Program-made: the position numbers and the translations under genes
The notes under the pieces: generated by a model
Told to the model about the DNA's origin: nothing
Databases searched by the model: none
Seen by the model: the letters and a program-made list of their open reading frames with translations, nothing else
Assembly (NCBI GenBank): GCA_949840805.1
Contig: CATKXR010000002.1
Coordinates: 1-64,000, forward strand
Direction: 5' to 3'
DNA: 64,000 nucleotides
Source of the DNA: an uncultured Lachnospiraceae bacterium
GTDB lineage: Bacteria > Bacillota > Clostridia > Lachnospirales > Lachnospiraceae
Shown here: positions 24,179 through 32,285 of the stretch, piece by piece
How the letters are laid out: each line of letters starts with the position of its first letter
Numbering within the stretch: the first letter of the stretch is position 1

Positions 24179-25078
24179 TTAAGGGGCGCTCCAATGGGTA
24201 TAAATTTCCTTTGCCTGGGCGGCCAACATTTCTTTCAGATATTTTGGCCGGATTACCTCCACCTGTGTCCCGAAGGAAAGCAGATAACCGATCAGCCATG
24301 TGTCCACAGGCATTTCGGCATAGGCGATCAAATCACCGTTTTCCTGATATTCAATTTGCGTTTTATCGAATTCGTCATAGACGCGGCAGGCAATGTTTTT
24401 TGAAAACAAAAGGACGATCTGTGGGAATGCCTGCTGGAAATCTCCGTTCTGCTCCGGGTATGGCTTTGGCGCAAAAACCTGTTCCAATAATTCCAGCTTT
24501 ACAATGCGGTTTAATTTGAAAATACGAAAGTCCTGCTTTACAAGGCAAAATGCTTTCAGATACCATTCTTTTGATTTGTAAGATAATTTTAATGGCTGAA
24601 TGGTACGATTTCTTCTTTCACCACGAATATTTACATAAACAATGCTCACTTCTCGATGCTGAATGACTGCTGTTTTGAGCATTTCAAATTTTGAGTTGTC
24701 AAAGGCAGAATTTCCCCAGCGTGAAAAGTCCACTTCAAGCCAGTCATCCGTATTCACATGAAAAAGAGCAGATAATTTGGTCAGCAGTTCTTTTCCAGGA
24801 GCATAACCGGTGGCAGATATGCTTTGCATGGCGGTTAAGACTTCTTGTCTTTCCTTTTCCGATAAGACTGTCCGGTCTAAAGTGAAATCATGTAATAAAC
24901 AGATTCCCCCCTTTCTCCCTGGTTCTGTATAGATCGGAATACCGGCGCCGCTTAAGGCTTCTATATCACGGTAAATGGTTCTGGGAGAAACTTCAAACTG
25001 GTCTGCCAGTTCCGGGGCAGTGGCGTGGCCTTTGGCTAAAAGGCAATAGAGAATTTTAAATAAACGGCTGTCTGACAT
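24179..25078 (-). CDS. WYL-domain transcriptional regulator (YafY-like)
   Basis: 299 residues: HTH_11 winged helix (LADQFEVSPRTIYRDIEALS, residues ~20-39) and WYL domain (KSKEWYLKAFCLV). GGAGGT lies upstream of the ATG. Same architecture as the regulator at 4097-5053 and again next to a small Cys-rich protein gene. That pairing suggests a recurring regulator/zinc-protein module. Confidence 0.85.
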   Translation of the reverse strand: MSDSRLFKILYCLLAKGHATAPELADQFEVSPRTIYRDIEALSGAGIPIYTEPGRKGGICLLHDFTLDRTVLSEKERQEVLTAMQSISATGYAPGKELLTKLSALFHVNTDDWLEVDFSRWGNSAFDNSKFEMLKTAVIQHREVSIVYVNIRGERRNRTIQPLKLSYKSKEWYLKAFCLVKQDFRIFKLNRIVKLELLEQVFAPKPYPEQNGDFQQAFPQIVLLFSKNIACRVYDEFDKTQIEYQENGDLIAYAEMPVDTWLIGYLLSFGTQVEVIRPKYLKEMLAAQAKEIYTHWSAP

Positions 25079-25295
25079 GATGTTACCTCCGGTTTAAGAA
25101 TACCACAAAAATCCCGGGCAGGGAACTGCCAGGCAATAAATTTCAGATATGGTTCCGATTATTTTTGAATCATTCTTATAAACCATGATTTATATGAAAA
25201 TAATGAATTTCATTTATAATTAAAAATGTGATAGGATAGATTTATCAAAGAAACCCGGTACTTTTTAAAAGATCAAATTCGGAGGTGTATTTTTT

Positions 25296-26465
25296 ATGAA
25301 AAGCAAAGATCATGAAACATGGGAACTTCCTGTTACCATCATGAGAGGAGGAACCAGCAAGGGAATCTATATTTTGAAGGAGGACCTTCCAAAAGACCGC
25401 GGTAAATGGGACGCCCTGCTGTTGCGGATGATGGGAAGCCCGGACGAGAAGCAGATTGACGGTCTGGGAGGAGCTCAGTCCGTGACCAGCAAGGTGGCCA
25501 TTGTGGGACGTTCCTTGCGGCCGGATGCGGATGTGGATTACACCTTTGCCCAGGTGTCCGTGGATAAGCCGTTAGTCAGCTACAAGGGAAACTGCGGAAA
25601 TATTTCGTCGGGCGTGGGGCCTTTTGCCATTGAGAAAGGGCTGGTTGAGGCAAAAGAAGGCGAGACCACGGTCAGGATATATAATACCAATACGGATAAG
25701 GTGATTGCCTCGGATGTACATACCGCGGACGGAGAGGTAGTGTATGACGGAGATTTTGCCATTGCCGGCGTGCCTGGCACGGCGGCGCCCATCCGTTTGA
25801 AATTCGTTGATCCTGCGGGAACTTTGGGACAAGGACTCCTGCCCACAAAGAAGGCGGTGGATGTCCTGGAAATTCCCGATTTCGGTCCGGTGGAAGTATC
25901 GATCATTGATGCGGCCAATCCTCTGGTTTTTGTGCGGGCAAAGGATTTGGGGCTGACCGGCAGGGAGCTTCCGGGGGAACTGAACCGTGATGAGGAAAAG
26001 CTGGCTCTTCTGGAGAAGGTGAGAGGAATGGCGGCCGTTAAACTGGGACTGATTGACGATTTTGCCAAATCGGCCTGGGAGACTCCGGGGATCCCCAAGA
26101 TGACTTTTGTGTCAGAGGCAGAGGATTACCTTACTGCAGACGGGAAAAGTGTGAAGAAAGGAGAGATTGATCTGCTGTCAAGAATGATGTCCATGCAGAA
26201 GGCCCATCCCAGCTATGCCATGACAGGGGCTATGTGTACGGCAGCCGCGGCTGTGGTTCCCGGAAGCATTGTGAATCAGGTCTTGTCAGAGAATGTGGAC
26301 ACCCGGTTTATCCGGATCGGGCATCCTGGCGGTGTTTTGGAGTGTGGGGTGGATTATCAGAAGAACGGTGAGAGTTTGTCCATCCAGGATACCTTTGGTT
26401 TCCGCACGGCCAATCTTTTGATGGAGGGCAAGGTGAAAATCCGCTGCCATCGGCAGGCAGTGTGA
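25296..26465 (+). CDS. PrpF-family isomerase (methylitaconate/aconitate isomerase type)
   Basis: 389 residues of the PrpF/Mii family. The family's catalytic Cys appears in GNCGNISSGVGPFAIEKGL (~98) and the N-terminus has the typical MRGGTSKGIYI. Members move a double bond in unsaturated tri- or dicarboxylates, for example trans-aconitate or 3-methylitaconate, in propionate, nicotinate or citraconate routes. GGAGGTG lies upstream. The next gene is a MatC-type carboxylate transporter, so the pair may import and isomerise a carboxylate. The exact substrate is not known. Confidence 0.85.
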   Translation: MKSKDHETWELPVTIMRGGTSKGIYILKEDLPKDRGKWDALLLRMMGSPDEKQIDGLGGAQSVTSKVAIVGRSLRPDADVDYTFAQVSVDKPLVSYKGNCGNISSGVGPFAIEKGLVEAKEGETTVRIYNTNTDKVIASDVHTADGEVVYDGDFAIAGVPGTAAPIRLKFVDPAGTLGQGLLPTKKAVDVLEIPDFGPVEVSIIDAANPLVFVRAKDLGLTGRELPGELNRDEEKLALLEKVRGMAAVKLGLIDDFAKSAWETPGIPKMTFVSEAEDYLTADGKSVKKGEIDLLSRMMSMQKAHPSYAMTGAMCTAAAAVVPGSIVNQVLSENVDTRFIRIGHPGGVLECGVDYQKNGESLSIQDTFGFRTANLLMEGKVKIRCHRQAV

Positions 26466-26672
26466 CAGCGATAGAGCGAAACAGCAGGCGCAGGATTTCG
26501 CAGGTGGTTTGCTCCGCCGGAAACAGGAACAAGGATTTCTTATTTATATACCCTTTATATACCCATGAGCCCCATTATTTGCCAATAAATTTTCTTGTTT
26601 TCCCATAAGAAGCCTGATCATATGGCAAATATGTCTGCTCATGAATATCACATCATACAGGAGGATACAATT

Positions 26673-27938
26673 ATGAGCCTTTCTATCCTATCATTGGTTG
26701 TACTGGCCGTTGTGGTTGCCATCGGCTTTATCAAAAAGGTTAATCTGGGTTTTCTGTCACTTGGGGTTGCTTTTCTTTTGGGAACTGCAGGGGGAATGAC
26801 GGCAAAGGAGATCACGGCCGGGTTCAGCAGCTCTATGTTTGTCACCTTGGTAGGCGTCACCTTTTTGTTCGGAATGGCGTCCAACAACGGAACGCTGGAT
26901 CTTTTTTCCAAAAAAATTGTGGCATTGGTGGGAAAACACACTATCCTGATACCGGTTTTGATGTTTTTTCTCTCAGCCTTCATCTCCGCTATCGGCCCGG
27001 GCCATATCGCCGCGGGGATTCTTATGACAACCTTTGCCATGTACCTGGCATTTGAGATGGACATCAATCCTATGTCCACGGCTCTTTATGCAAAACTGGG
27101 AGCCAACGCAGGCTGTGCCTCTGTACTTTCCATCACAGGTATTCTGGCCAGGAACCTGTCAGAGCCTCTGGGCTACAGCGGATTCGGGCTGCATCTGTTT
27201 CTGGCTACGCTGCTTTCGGGATTTTTGTTCACCCTGGTGGTATATGTGCTCTACAAGGGCTACAAGGTAAAGGCGGACAATCCGCTGAAGCTTTCGGATA
27301 TTCCGAAGTTTAACCGGGATCAGAAGTTTACCATCGGCGCCATTGTGGTCATGGTGGTGTGCTGTATCGGATTTAAGCTGGATACGGGGCTGTTTGCATT
27401 TGCCGCTGCCGGTGTGCTGATCCTGTTGGGCGTTGTGGATGAGAAGAAGGCCATCAAGGGGATTCCCTGGGGAACGCTGGTGTTTATCTGCGGCGTGGGA
27501 GCCTTGGTCAATGTGATTGATACCCTTGGAGGCATCAGTTTGGTGTCGGATTTCCTGACCACTCTTATGAGTGCGAAAACGGCTGCTCCGATCATGGCGG
27601 CTACCTCCGGTATCCTTTCCTGGGTAAGCTCCACCACAGGCGTGGTTATGCCGGCTCTTTATCCGATTGCGGCCCAGGTGTGTGAGACCTTCGGCGAGGG
27701 CGTCAACTATGTGGAGCTGATCTCCGCCATTACGGCTACCTCCTTTGCTGCTGCAATCAGCCCCCTTTCCACCGGCGGCGCCATCATTATGTCCTCTTAT
27801 TCTGCTGCGAGGGAGACTTCAACAGAAGAGTTGAACCGGATGTTCCGTACTTTGTTCCTTCTTTCTGTGGCCAATGTGCTTCTGAATGTTTTGCTGTCAG
27901 CGTTGGGGGTATTTAATCTGGGAGGATTATTTTATTGA
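26673..27938 (+). CDS. MatC/SLC13-like carboxylate transporter
   Basis: Start at the ATG at 26673, 8 bp after AGGAGG, rather than the upstream ORF limit. The 421-residue protein has about eleven hydrophobic segments, two related halves and motifs such as GPGHIAAGIL and SSTTGVVMPALYP that resemble the dicarboxylate carriers of the MatC/DASS (ion transporter) superfamily. With the upstream PrpF isomerase it suggests uptake of a di- or tricarboxylate. Terminator 5 bp after the stop. Confidence 0.8.
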   Translation: MSLSILSLVVLAVVVAIGFIKKVNLGFLSLGVAFLLGTAGGMTAKEITAGFSSSMFVTLVGVTFLFGMASNNGTLDLFSKKIVALVGKHTILIPVLMFFLSAFISAIGPGHIAAGILMTTFAMYLAFEMDINPMSTALYAKLGANAGCASVLSITGILARNLSEPLGYSGFGLHLFLATLLSGFLFTLVVYVLYKGYKVKADNPLKLSDIPKFNRDQKFTIGAIVVMVVCCIGFKLDTGLFAFAAAGVLILLGVVDEKKAIKGIPWGTLVFICGVGALVNVIDTLGGISLVSDFLTTLMSAKTAAPIMAATSGILSWVSSTTGVVMPALYPIAAQVCETFGEGVNYVELISAITATSFAAAISPLSTGGAIIMSSYSAARETSTEELNRMFRTLFLLSVANVLLNVLLSALGVFNLGGLFY

Positions 27939-27942
27939 TAAA

Positions 27943-27976
27943 ATGAGAGCCATGGACTGTTGGTGTCCGTGGCTCA
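27943..27976 (+). terminator. Terminator after the carboxylate transporter
   Basis: GAGAGCCATGGAC pairs with GTCCGTGGCTC (one mismatch), flanked by AAAT and ATTT. Confidence 0.7.
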
Positions 27977-28102
27977 TTTAATATGGAAAGCTGGCCAAAT
28001 ACAGACTATGAACAAAGCGGATATCTTAGACAATGGGGTATCCGAAATGTTATGCGGTTATGTGAGAAAAGTCAGGATACCGTTCAGAAAGGAATTCACG
28101 TA

Positions 28103-28131
28103 TTGACAAAATTTCCAATATCCCCTATACT
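28103..28131 (+). promoter_or_regulatory. Promoter of the PTS gene
   Basis: TTGACA (28103-28108), 17-bp spacer, TATACT (28126-28131). It drives the leader that holds the antiterminator site. Confidence 0.75.
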
Positions 28132-28139
28132 TAATTTAG

Positions 28140-28230
28140 TGTGTTACTGATAGGAAGAACGTATCAGGCATAAACTACCCATGACACGGCAGGATCTGCA
28201 TCGGAAAGGAGGGGGAGTTTATGCCTTTTT
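28140..28230 (+). promoter_or_regulatory. RAT antiterminator site overlapping a leader terminator
   Basis: GTGTTACTGATAGG...CAGGCATAAAC fits the ribonucleic antiterminator (RAT) that BglG/LicT proteins bind. Its 3' part GGCATAAACT (28167-28176) also pairs with AGTTTATGCC (28216-28225), which is followed by TTTTT. Binding of the antiterminator would keep the terminator from forming. The gene for such a protein lies downstream of the PTS gene. Confidence 0.75.
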
Positions 28231-28290
28231 GCCGTGGACGGACAGTTTTATGCCCGCACAAACAAATTAAAAAGAAAGCAGGGAAAAGTG

Positions 28291-30537
28291 ATGAAAGACA
28301 AGATTTTTGGCGTATTGCAGCGGGTCGGGCGTTCCTTCATGCTTCCGATTGCAATTCTTCCCGTGGCAGGCCTTCTGCTGGGAATCGGCGGTTCCTTTAC
28401 CAATGCCACCATGATCAGCGCGTATCATCTGGAATCGGTGCTTGGGCCGGGAACACTGTTGAACGGGTTTCTGAACATTTTGAACAGCTGCGGTAATGTA
28501 GTATTTGAGAACCTTCCTCTTTTATTTGCCATCGGCGTGGCAGTAGGCATGGCAAAGCAGGAGAAGGAAGTGGCGGCGCTTGCCAGCGTGATTGCGTTTT
28601 TTATCATGCATACGGCCATCCATGCTCTTCTGGTGCTTTCCGGCAAGCTGGTGACGGCTCCTGAGATGATGGACGCTGCGGGAAATGCCCTGGCAGGCGT
28701 GGTCGGCTCCGTGGAACAGACCGTGGGGATGTTGGACGGTTCCGTGACCAAGGTCCTGGGGATTTCCTCCCTTCAGATGGGTGTATTCGGAGGCGTGATT
28801 GTGGGACTTGGCGTGGCGGCGCTGCACAATAAATATTATAAGATCCAGCTTCCGCAGGTGCTTTCCTTCTTTGGCGGGACCCGCTTTGTACCCATTGTCT
28901 GCAGTGTGGTGTACATTTTTGTGGGAATCCTGATGTACTTTGTATGGCCTGTGATCCAGAACGGTATCTACGGCCTGGGGGCGCTGGTCAACAGTTCCGG
29001 CTATGTGGGAACCTGGATCTACGGAATTATTGAGAGGGCGCTGATTCCCTTTGGGCTTCATCATGTGTTCTATATGCCTTTCTGGCAGACCGCTGTGGGC
29101 GGACAGCTTGAGGTGGCGGGGCAGATGGTTTACGGCGCCCAGAACATTTTCTTCGCCCAGTTGGGCCATATGGGAGAGATCGCCCATTTCAGCGTAAATC
29201 CAGGCACCCGGTTTATGACGGGCAAATTCCCGTTTATGATTTTCGGACTGCCGGGGGCGGCTCTTGCCATGTATCAGGTGTCCAAGCCTGAGAAAAAACA
29301 GGCGGCCGGAAGCCTTTTAGCTTCTGCGGCCCTGACGGCTATGCTTACGGGAATTACGGAACCTCTGGAATTTACCTTTATTTTTGTGGCGCCGTTTTTG
29401 TATGGAGTCCACAGTGTTCTGGCCGGAGCGGCATATATGCTGATGCACATACTGAATGTAGGTGTGGGCATGACTTTTTCCGGCGGTATAATTGACCTGG
29501 TAATGTTCGGTATTCTGCCCGGGGCAGCCAAGACAAGCTGGTACTGGATCCCTGTGGTGGGTGTGGCGTATTTTGCGGTGTATTTCTTCCTGTTCCGGTT
29601 TTTGATCTTAAAGTTCGACTTAAAGACTCCGGGCCGGGATGACAGTGAAGAAGTGAAACTGTACAGGAGAAGCGACGTAAATGCAAAGAAGCAGGGAGCT
29701 GCCGATGGACAGAGTGAAACAGACGAGCGCTCCCAGATGATTTTAAACGGACTGGGCGGAAGGAAAAACGTGGTGGATGTAGACTGCTGCATTACCCGTC
29801 TGAGATGTACGGTAAACAAGCCGGAGCTGGTAAACGAGGGGATTCTGAAAAAGACCGGCGCGGCAGGCGTGATTAAAAAAGGCCAGGGAGTCCAGGTGAT
29901 CTATGGGCCTACGGTGCCGAATATCAAGGCCGACCTGGTGGCTTATATGCCGTCGGCCCCGGATGTGGAGTACCATGAGGAGGAAAGCGGCGCAAAAGAC
30001 AAGGTGGAAGCAAACAAAGAGACAGATGCAGGCCAAAGCGCAAATACAGGCAGCAGTGAGAAAAAAGCGGCTTCCGGCAAGAAAGTGCCTCTTTACAGCC
30101 CCTTTAACGGAAAAGTAGAGTCCATTGAGCACGCGCCGGATGTGACCTTTGCCCAGAAGATGATCGGGGACGGGTTTATGGTAATGCCGGTGAACGGAGA
30201 GGTGCTTGCGCCTTGTGATGTGGATGTGGCCTTTGTATTCCCCACAGGCCATGCAGTCGGGCTGAAGACGGCGGACGGCATAGAGTTTATGCTGCATATC
30301 GGCGTGGATACGGTGAAGCTGGAGGGGAAAGGTTTTGAACCGCTGGTAAAAGACGGAGACCATGTGAAGCGGGGAGAAAGCCTGATGCGGTTTGACCTGG
30401 ATTATGTGAGGGAAAATGCCGTCTCGGAGGCATGTATGGTCATTTACACCGCCCTGCCGCAGGGAGCGGCCGTGGAGGTGCCGGAGGAGAAGGATATCAA
30501 GGCTCTGGATCATGTGGCGGATCTGACCGGAATGTAG
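28291..30537 (+). CDS. PTS transporter EIICBA, glucose/maltose/N-acetylglucosamine superfamily
   Basis: Start set at the ATG at 28291, where the IIC domain begins (MKDKIFGVLQRVGRSFMLPI); the ORF track's ORF begins inside the leader. The 748-residue enzyme has IIC (1-~430, about ten membrane segments, GLHHVFYMPFWQT), IIB (~475-555, phosphocysteine in CITRLR) and IIA (~590-748, phosphohistidine in FMLHIGVDTV). It takes up a sugar with phosphorylation. The Ala/Gly/Glu-rich linker before IIA is typical. A RAT/terminator leader and a BglG-type gene show sugar-induced antitermination. Which sugar is not clear: glucose, maltose or a glucoside. Confidence 0.88.
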   Translation: MKDKIFGVLQRVGRSFMLPIAILPVAGLLLGIGGSFTNATMISAYHLESVLGPGTLLNGFLNILNSCGNVVFENLPLLFAIGVAVGMAKQEKEVAALASVIAFFIMHTAIHALLVLSGKLVTAPEMMDAAGNALAGVVGSVEQTVGMLDGSVTKVLGISSLQMGVFGGVIVGLGVAALHNKYYKIQLPQVLSFFGGTRFVPIVCSVVYIFVGILMYFVWPVIQNGIYGLGALVNSSGYVGTWIYGIIERALIPFGLHHVFYMPFWQTAVGGQLEVAGQMVYGAQNIFFAQLGHMGEIAHFSVNPGTRFMTGKFPFMIFGLPGAALAMYQVSKPEKKQAAGSLLASAALTAMLTGITEPLEFTFIFVAPFLYGVHSVLAGAAYMLMHILNVGVGMTFSGGIIDLVMFGILPGAAKTSWYWIPVVGVAYFAVYFFLFRFLILKFDLKTPGRDDSEEVKLYRRSDVNAKKQGAADGQSETDERSQMILNGLGGRKNVVDVDCCITRLRCTVNKPELVNEGILKKTGAAGVIKKGQGVQVIYGPTVPNIKADLVAYMPSAPDVEYHEEESGAKDKVEANKETDAGQSANTGSSEKKAASGKKVPLYSPFNGKVESIEHAPDVTFAQKMIGDGFMVMPVNGEVLAPCDVDVAFVFPTGHAVGLKTADGIEFMLHIGVDTVKLEGKGFEPLVKDGDHVKRGESLMRFDLDYVRENAVSEACMVIYTALPQGAAVEVPEEKDIKALDHVADLTGM

Positions 30538-30612
30538 AGAATCCGGCCAGGGCAGCCGGACGGTCGTAACCAGGAAAAGCAACAAGACAGACAAGGGGAG
30601 TTGTGTTGAGAT

Positions 30613-30648
30613 AAAGCAGCCATCCAGGTGGCTCGGATGGCTGCTTTT
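30613..30648 (+). terminator. Terminator between the PTS gene and the antiterminator gene
   Basis: AAAGCAGCCATCC and GGATGGCTGCTTTT form a perfect 11-bp stem followed by T residues. Some read-through or a separate promoter must feed the next gene. Confidence 0.85.
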
Positions 30649-30704
30649 CCGGGAAAAGGCAGGTTCCGGGCAGTTACGAACAAAGAAACCATGGGGGATT
30701 GCGG

Positions 30705-31526
30705 ATGTATCGTGTGATAAAGGTTTTAAACAACAACGGAGTGCTGGTCTATGACATGAAACGTCAGGAAGAGGCCATTTTGCTGGGGAGCGGCATTGGC
30801 TTCGGAAAACGGGTGAATGAGCGGTTTGAACGGGATGAGAATACAAAACGCTATACCATCGTTGACCGGGAGGAAAAAAAGAGGACCGGAAGACAGGTCT
30901 TAAGCGGCATGGATCCGGAATTTCTTGAACTGGCGGGCAGGATCGTGGAACTGGCTAAGGAAGAGCTGGGGGAATTGAACCCCAACATACTGATTCCTTT
31001 AGCAGACCATATTGCGGTTGCCGTGGAACGGATGCAGAACGGGATCTTGTTGAAAAATCCTTTTCACGGGGACATCCGCGTTCTCTATCCGGATGAGTAC
31101 CGGATTGCGCTGAAAAGCCGGGATATGATACAGGAGGCTTCCGGCTGCCTGCTTTGCGAGGACGAGGTGGGGTATATTGCTCTGCATATCCGGGCAGGCC
31201 GGATGGATGAAAGGCTGGAGGATTCCCTGCAGATGGTTTCCGTGATGCGGAAAGTGGCGCGGATGGTAGAAGAAGGTATGGGGATGAAGCTGGATCCTCA
31301 CTCTTTTATGTTTGAGAGGTTTATGGCCCATTTGCGTTATCTGGTGGCCCGGATCCGGGACGGGGAGCCAATCACGCTGGATATGGATGAGTATGCACGG
31401 ACAAACTTTCCTCAGTCCTATGAGCTTGCGGAGAGGATTTGCACTTGGTTGGGAGAAGAGCTTCACAGGCCGGTGCCGCGGGAGGCGGTGGGACATTTAG
31501 GGATACATATTGAACGGCTGCGCTGA
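30705..31526 (+). CDS. BglG/LicT-family transcriptional antiterminator
   Basis: 273 residues from the ATG at 30705. The RNA-binding CAT domain occupies residues 1-~55 (MYRVIKVLNNNGVLV). Two PRD domains follow, with the conserved His residues in LADHIAVAVER and YIALHIRAG (PRD1) and FERFMAHLRYL and LGIHIERL (PRD2). Phosphorylation of these by HPr and the EII tunes binding to RAT sites. It should bind the RAT in the leader of the upstream PTS gene. Confidence 0.88.
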   Translation: MYRVIKVLNNNGVLVYDMKRQEEAILLGSGIGFGKRVNERFERDENTKRYTIVDREEKKRTGRQVLSGMDPEFLELAGRIVELAKEELGELNPNILIPLADHIAVAVERMQNGILLKNPFHGDIRVLYPDEYRIALKSRDMIQEASGCLLCEDEVGYIALHIRAGRMDERLEDSLQMVSVMRKVARMVEEGMGMKLDPHSFMFERFMAHLRYLVARIRDGEPITLDMDEYARTNFPQSYELAERICTWLGEELHRPVPREAVGHLGIHIERLR

Positions 31527-31552
31527 CAGTTCTAAAAATTTATCTTTATCTA

Positions 31553-31582
31553 TTGATTTATTCATGGATTTTGGTGTATAAT
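31553..31582 (+). promoter_or_regulatory. Promoter of the 112-residue gene
   Basis: TTGATT, an 18-bp spacer and TATAAT lie about 40 bp upstream of the next start codon. Confidence 0.55.
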
Positions 31583-31618
31583 TGATATATTATCAGATTA
31601 CATTCAGGAGATAAAAAT

Positions 31619-31957
31619 ATGAACTATTATTCCTACAGCAAAGAAGTCAACCAGAGTAATGTGGTACTGGACGGAATTGACATTGACAAGGTCAGGAGGA
31701 TTTTTGCAAAGATATTTGAAGTATACAATCCGAAAATCAAAGCCGAGATCTTTGATTCATTTTGTGAAGATTTCCACGATCTTGCCAAGGAGATTCCCAC
31801 GTCCAATGAGAGGATTTGGCGTATGCTCATAACAGACATGCTGTTTAACTACGATGAGAGAGGATACTTAGAGGCAGCATCGCCAGACAATTCTATTAAG
31901 AGAAAGCAGTTTGCAATCATAGCAAATGTAGTGATAGGCAAATTGCGGAAGAAATGA
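31619..31957 (+). CDS. Conserved-looking protein of unknown function
   Basis: 112 residues with ribosome site AGGAG, its own promoter and terminator, so it is a real single gene. The product is soluble, mostly helical, with no motif that I recognise (IDKVRRIFAKIFEVYNPKIK near the middle). No signal peptide. Nothing nearby suggests a function. Confidence 0.55.
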   Translation: MNYYSYSKEVNQSNVVLDGIDIDKVRRIFAKIFEVYNPKIKAEIFDSFCEDFHDLAKEIPTSNERIWRMLITDMLFNYDERGYLEAASPDNSIKRKQFAIIANVVIGKLRKK

Positions 31958-31986
31958 AAGAACAGGAAAATCAAGGCTGTACAAAG

Positions 31987-32016
31987 AAAGCGTCGAGGAA
32001 CCGGGCGCTTTTTTTA
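31987..32016 (+). terminator. Terminator after the 112-residue gene
   Basis: AAAGCG...CGCTTT with an internal TCG/CCG-type stem, followed by seven T. The remaining ~270 bp to the next gene hold only A/T-rich sequence with weak promoter-like hexamers. Confidence 0.65.
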
Positions 32017-32285
32017 TGTCTGCAAAACAAACGGCCTGCCTGCGGTTTTCTTGCTTTTGTAAAGGAATTCCAATCATATGGGAAAGAAAGATGTTTGTGG
32101 ATACAATGTAAAAATTAGTAAAAACGACAAAAAATCCTTGTTTTTAACAAGAAATTTCTACAAGTTTACATAAACGGTCATAAAAACAACATGAGAGGTA
32201 TTGCATTATGCAAAAATAATACAGTAAAATAAGAAGAGTGATTCATAAAGCCAATATTCACGATTCACAGAAGAAAGGGAAAGAT

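Noticed and set aside
29743-30846. Minus-strand ORF of 367 aa
   Set aside because: It is antisense to the PTS gene and extends across its terminator, with no ribosome site and unlikely composition (very His- and Cys-rich).
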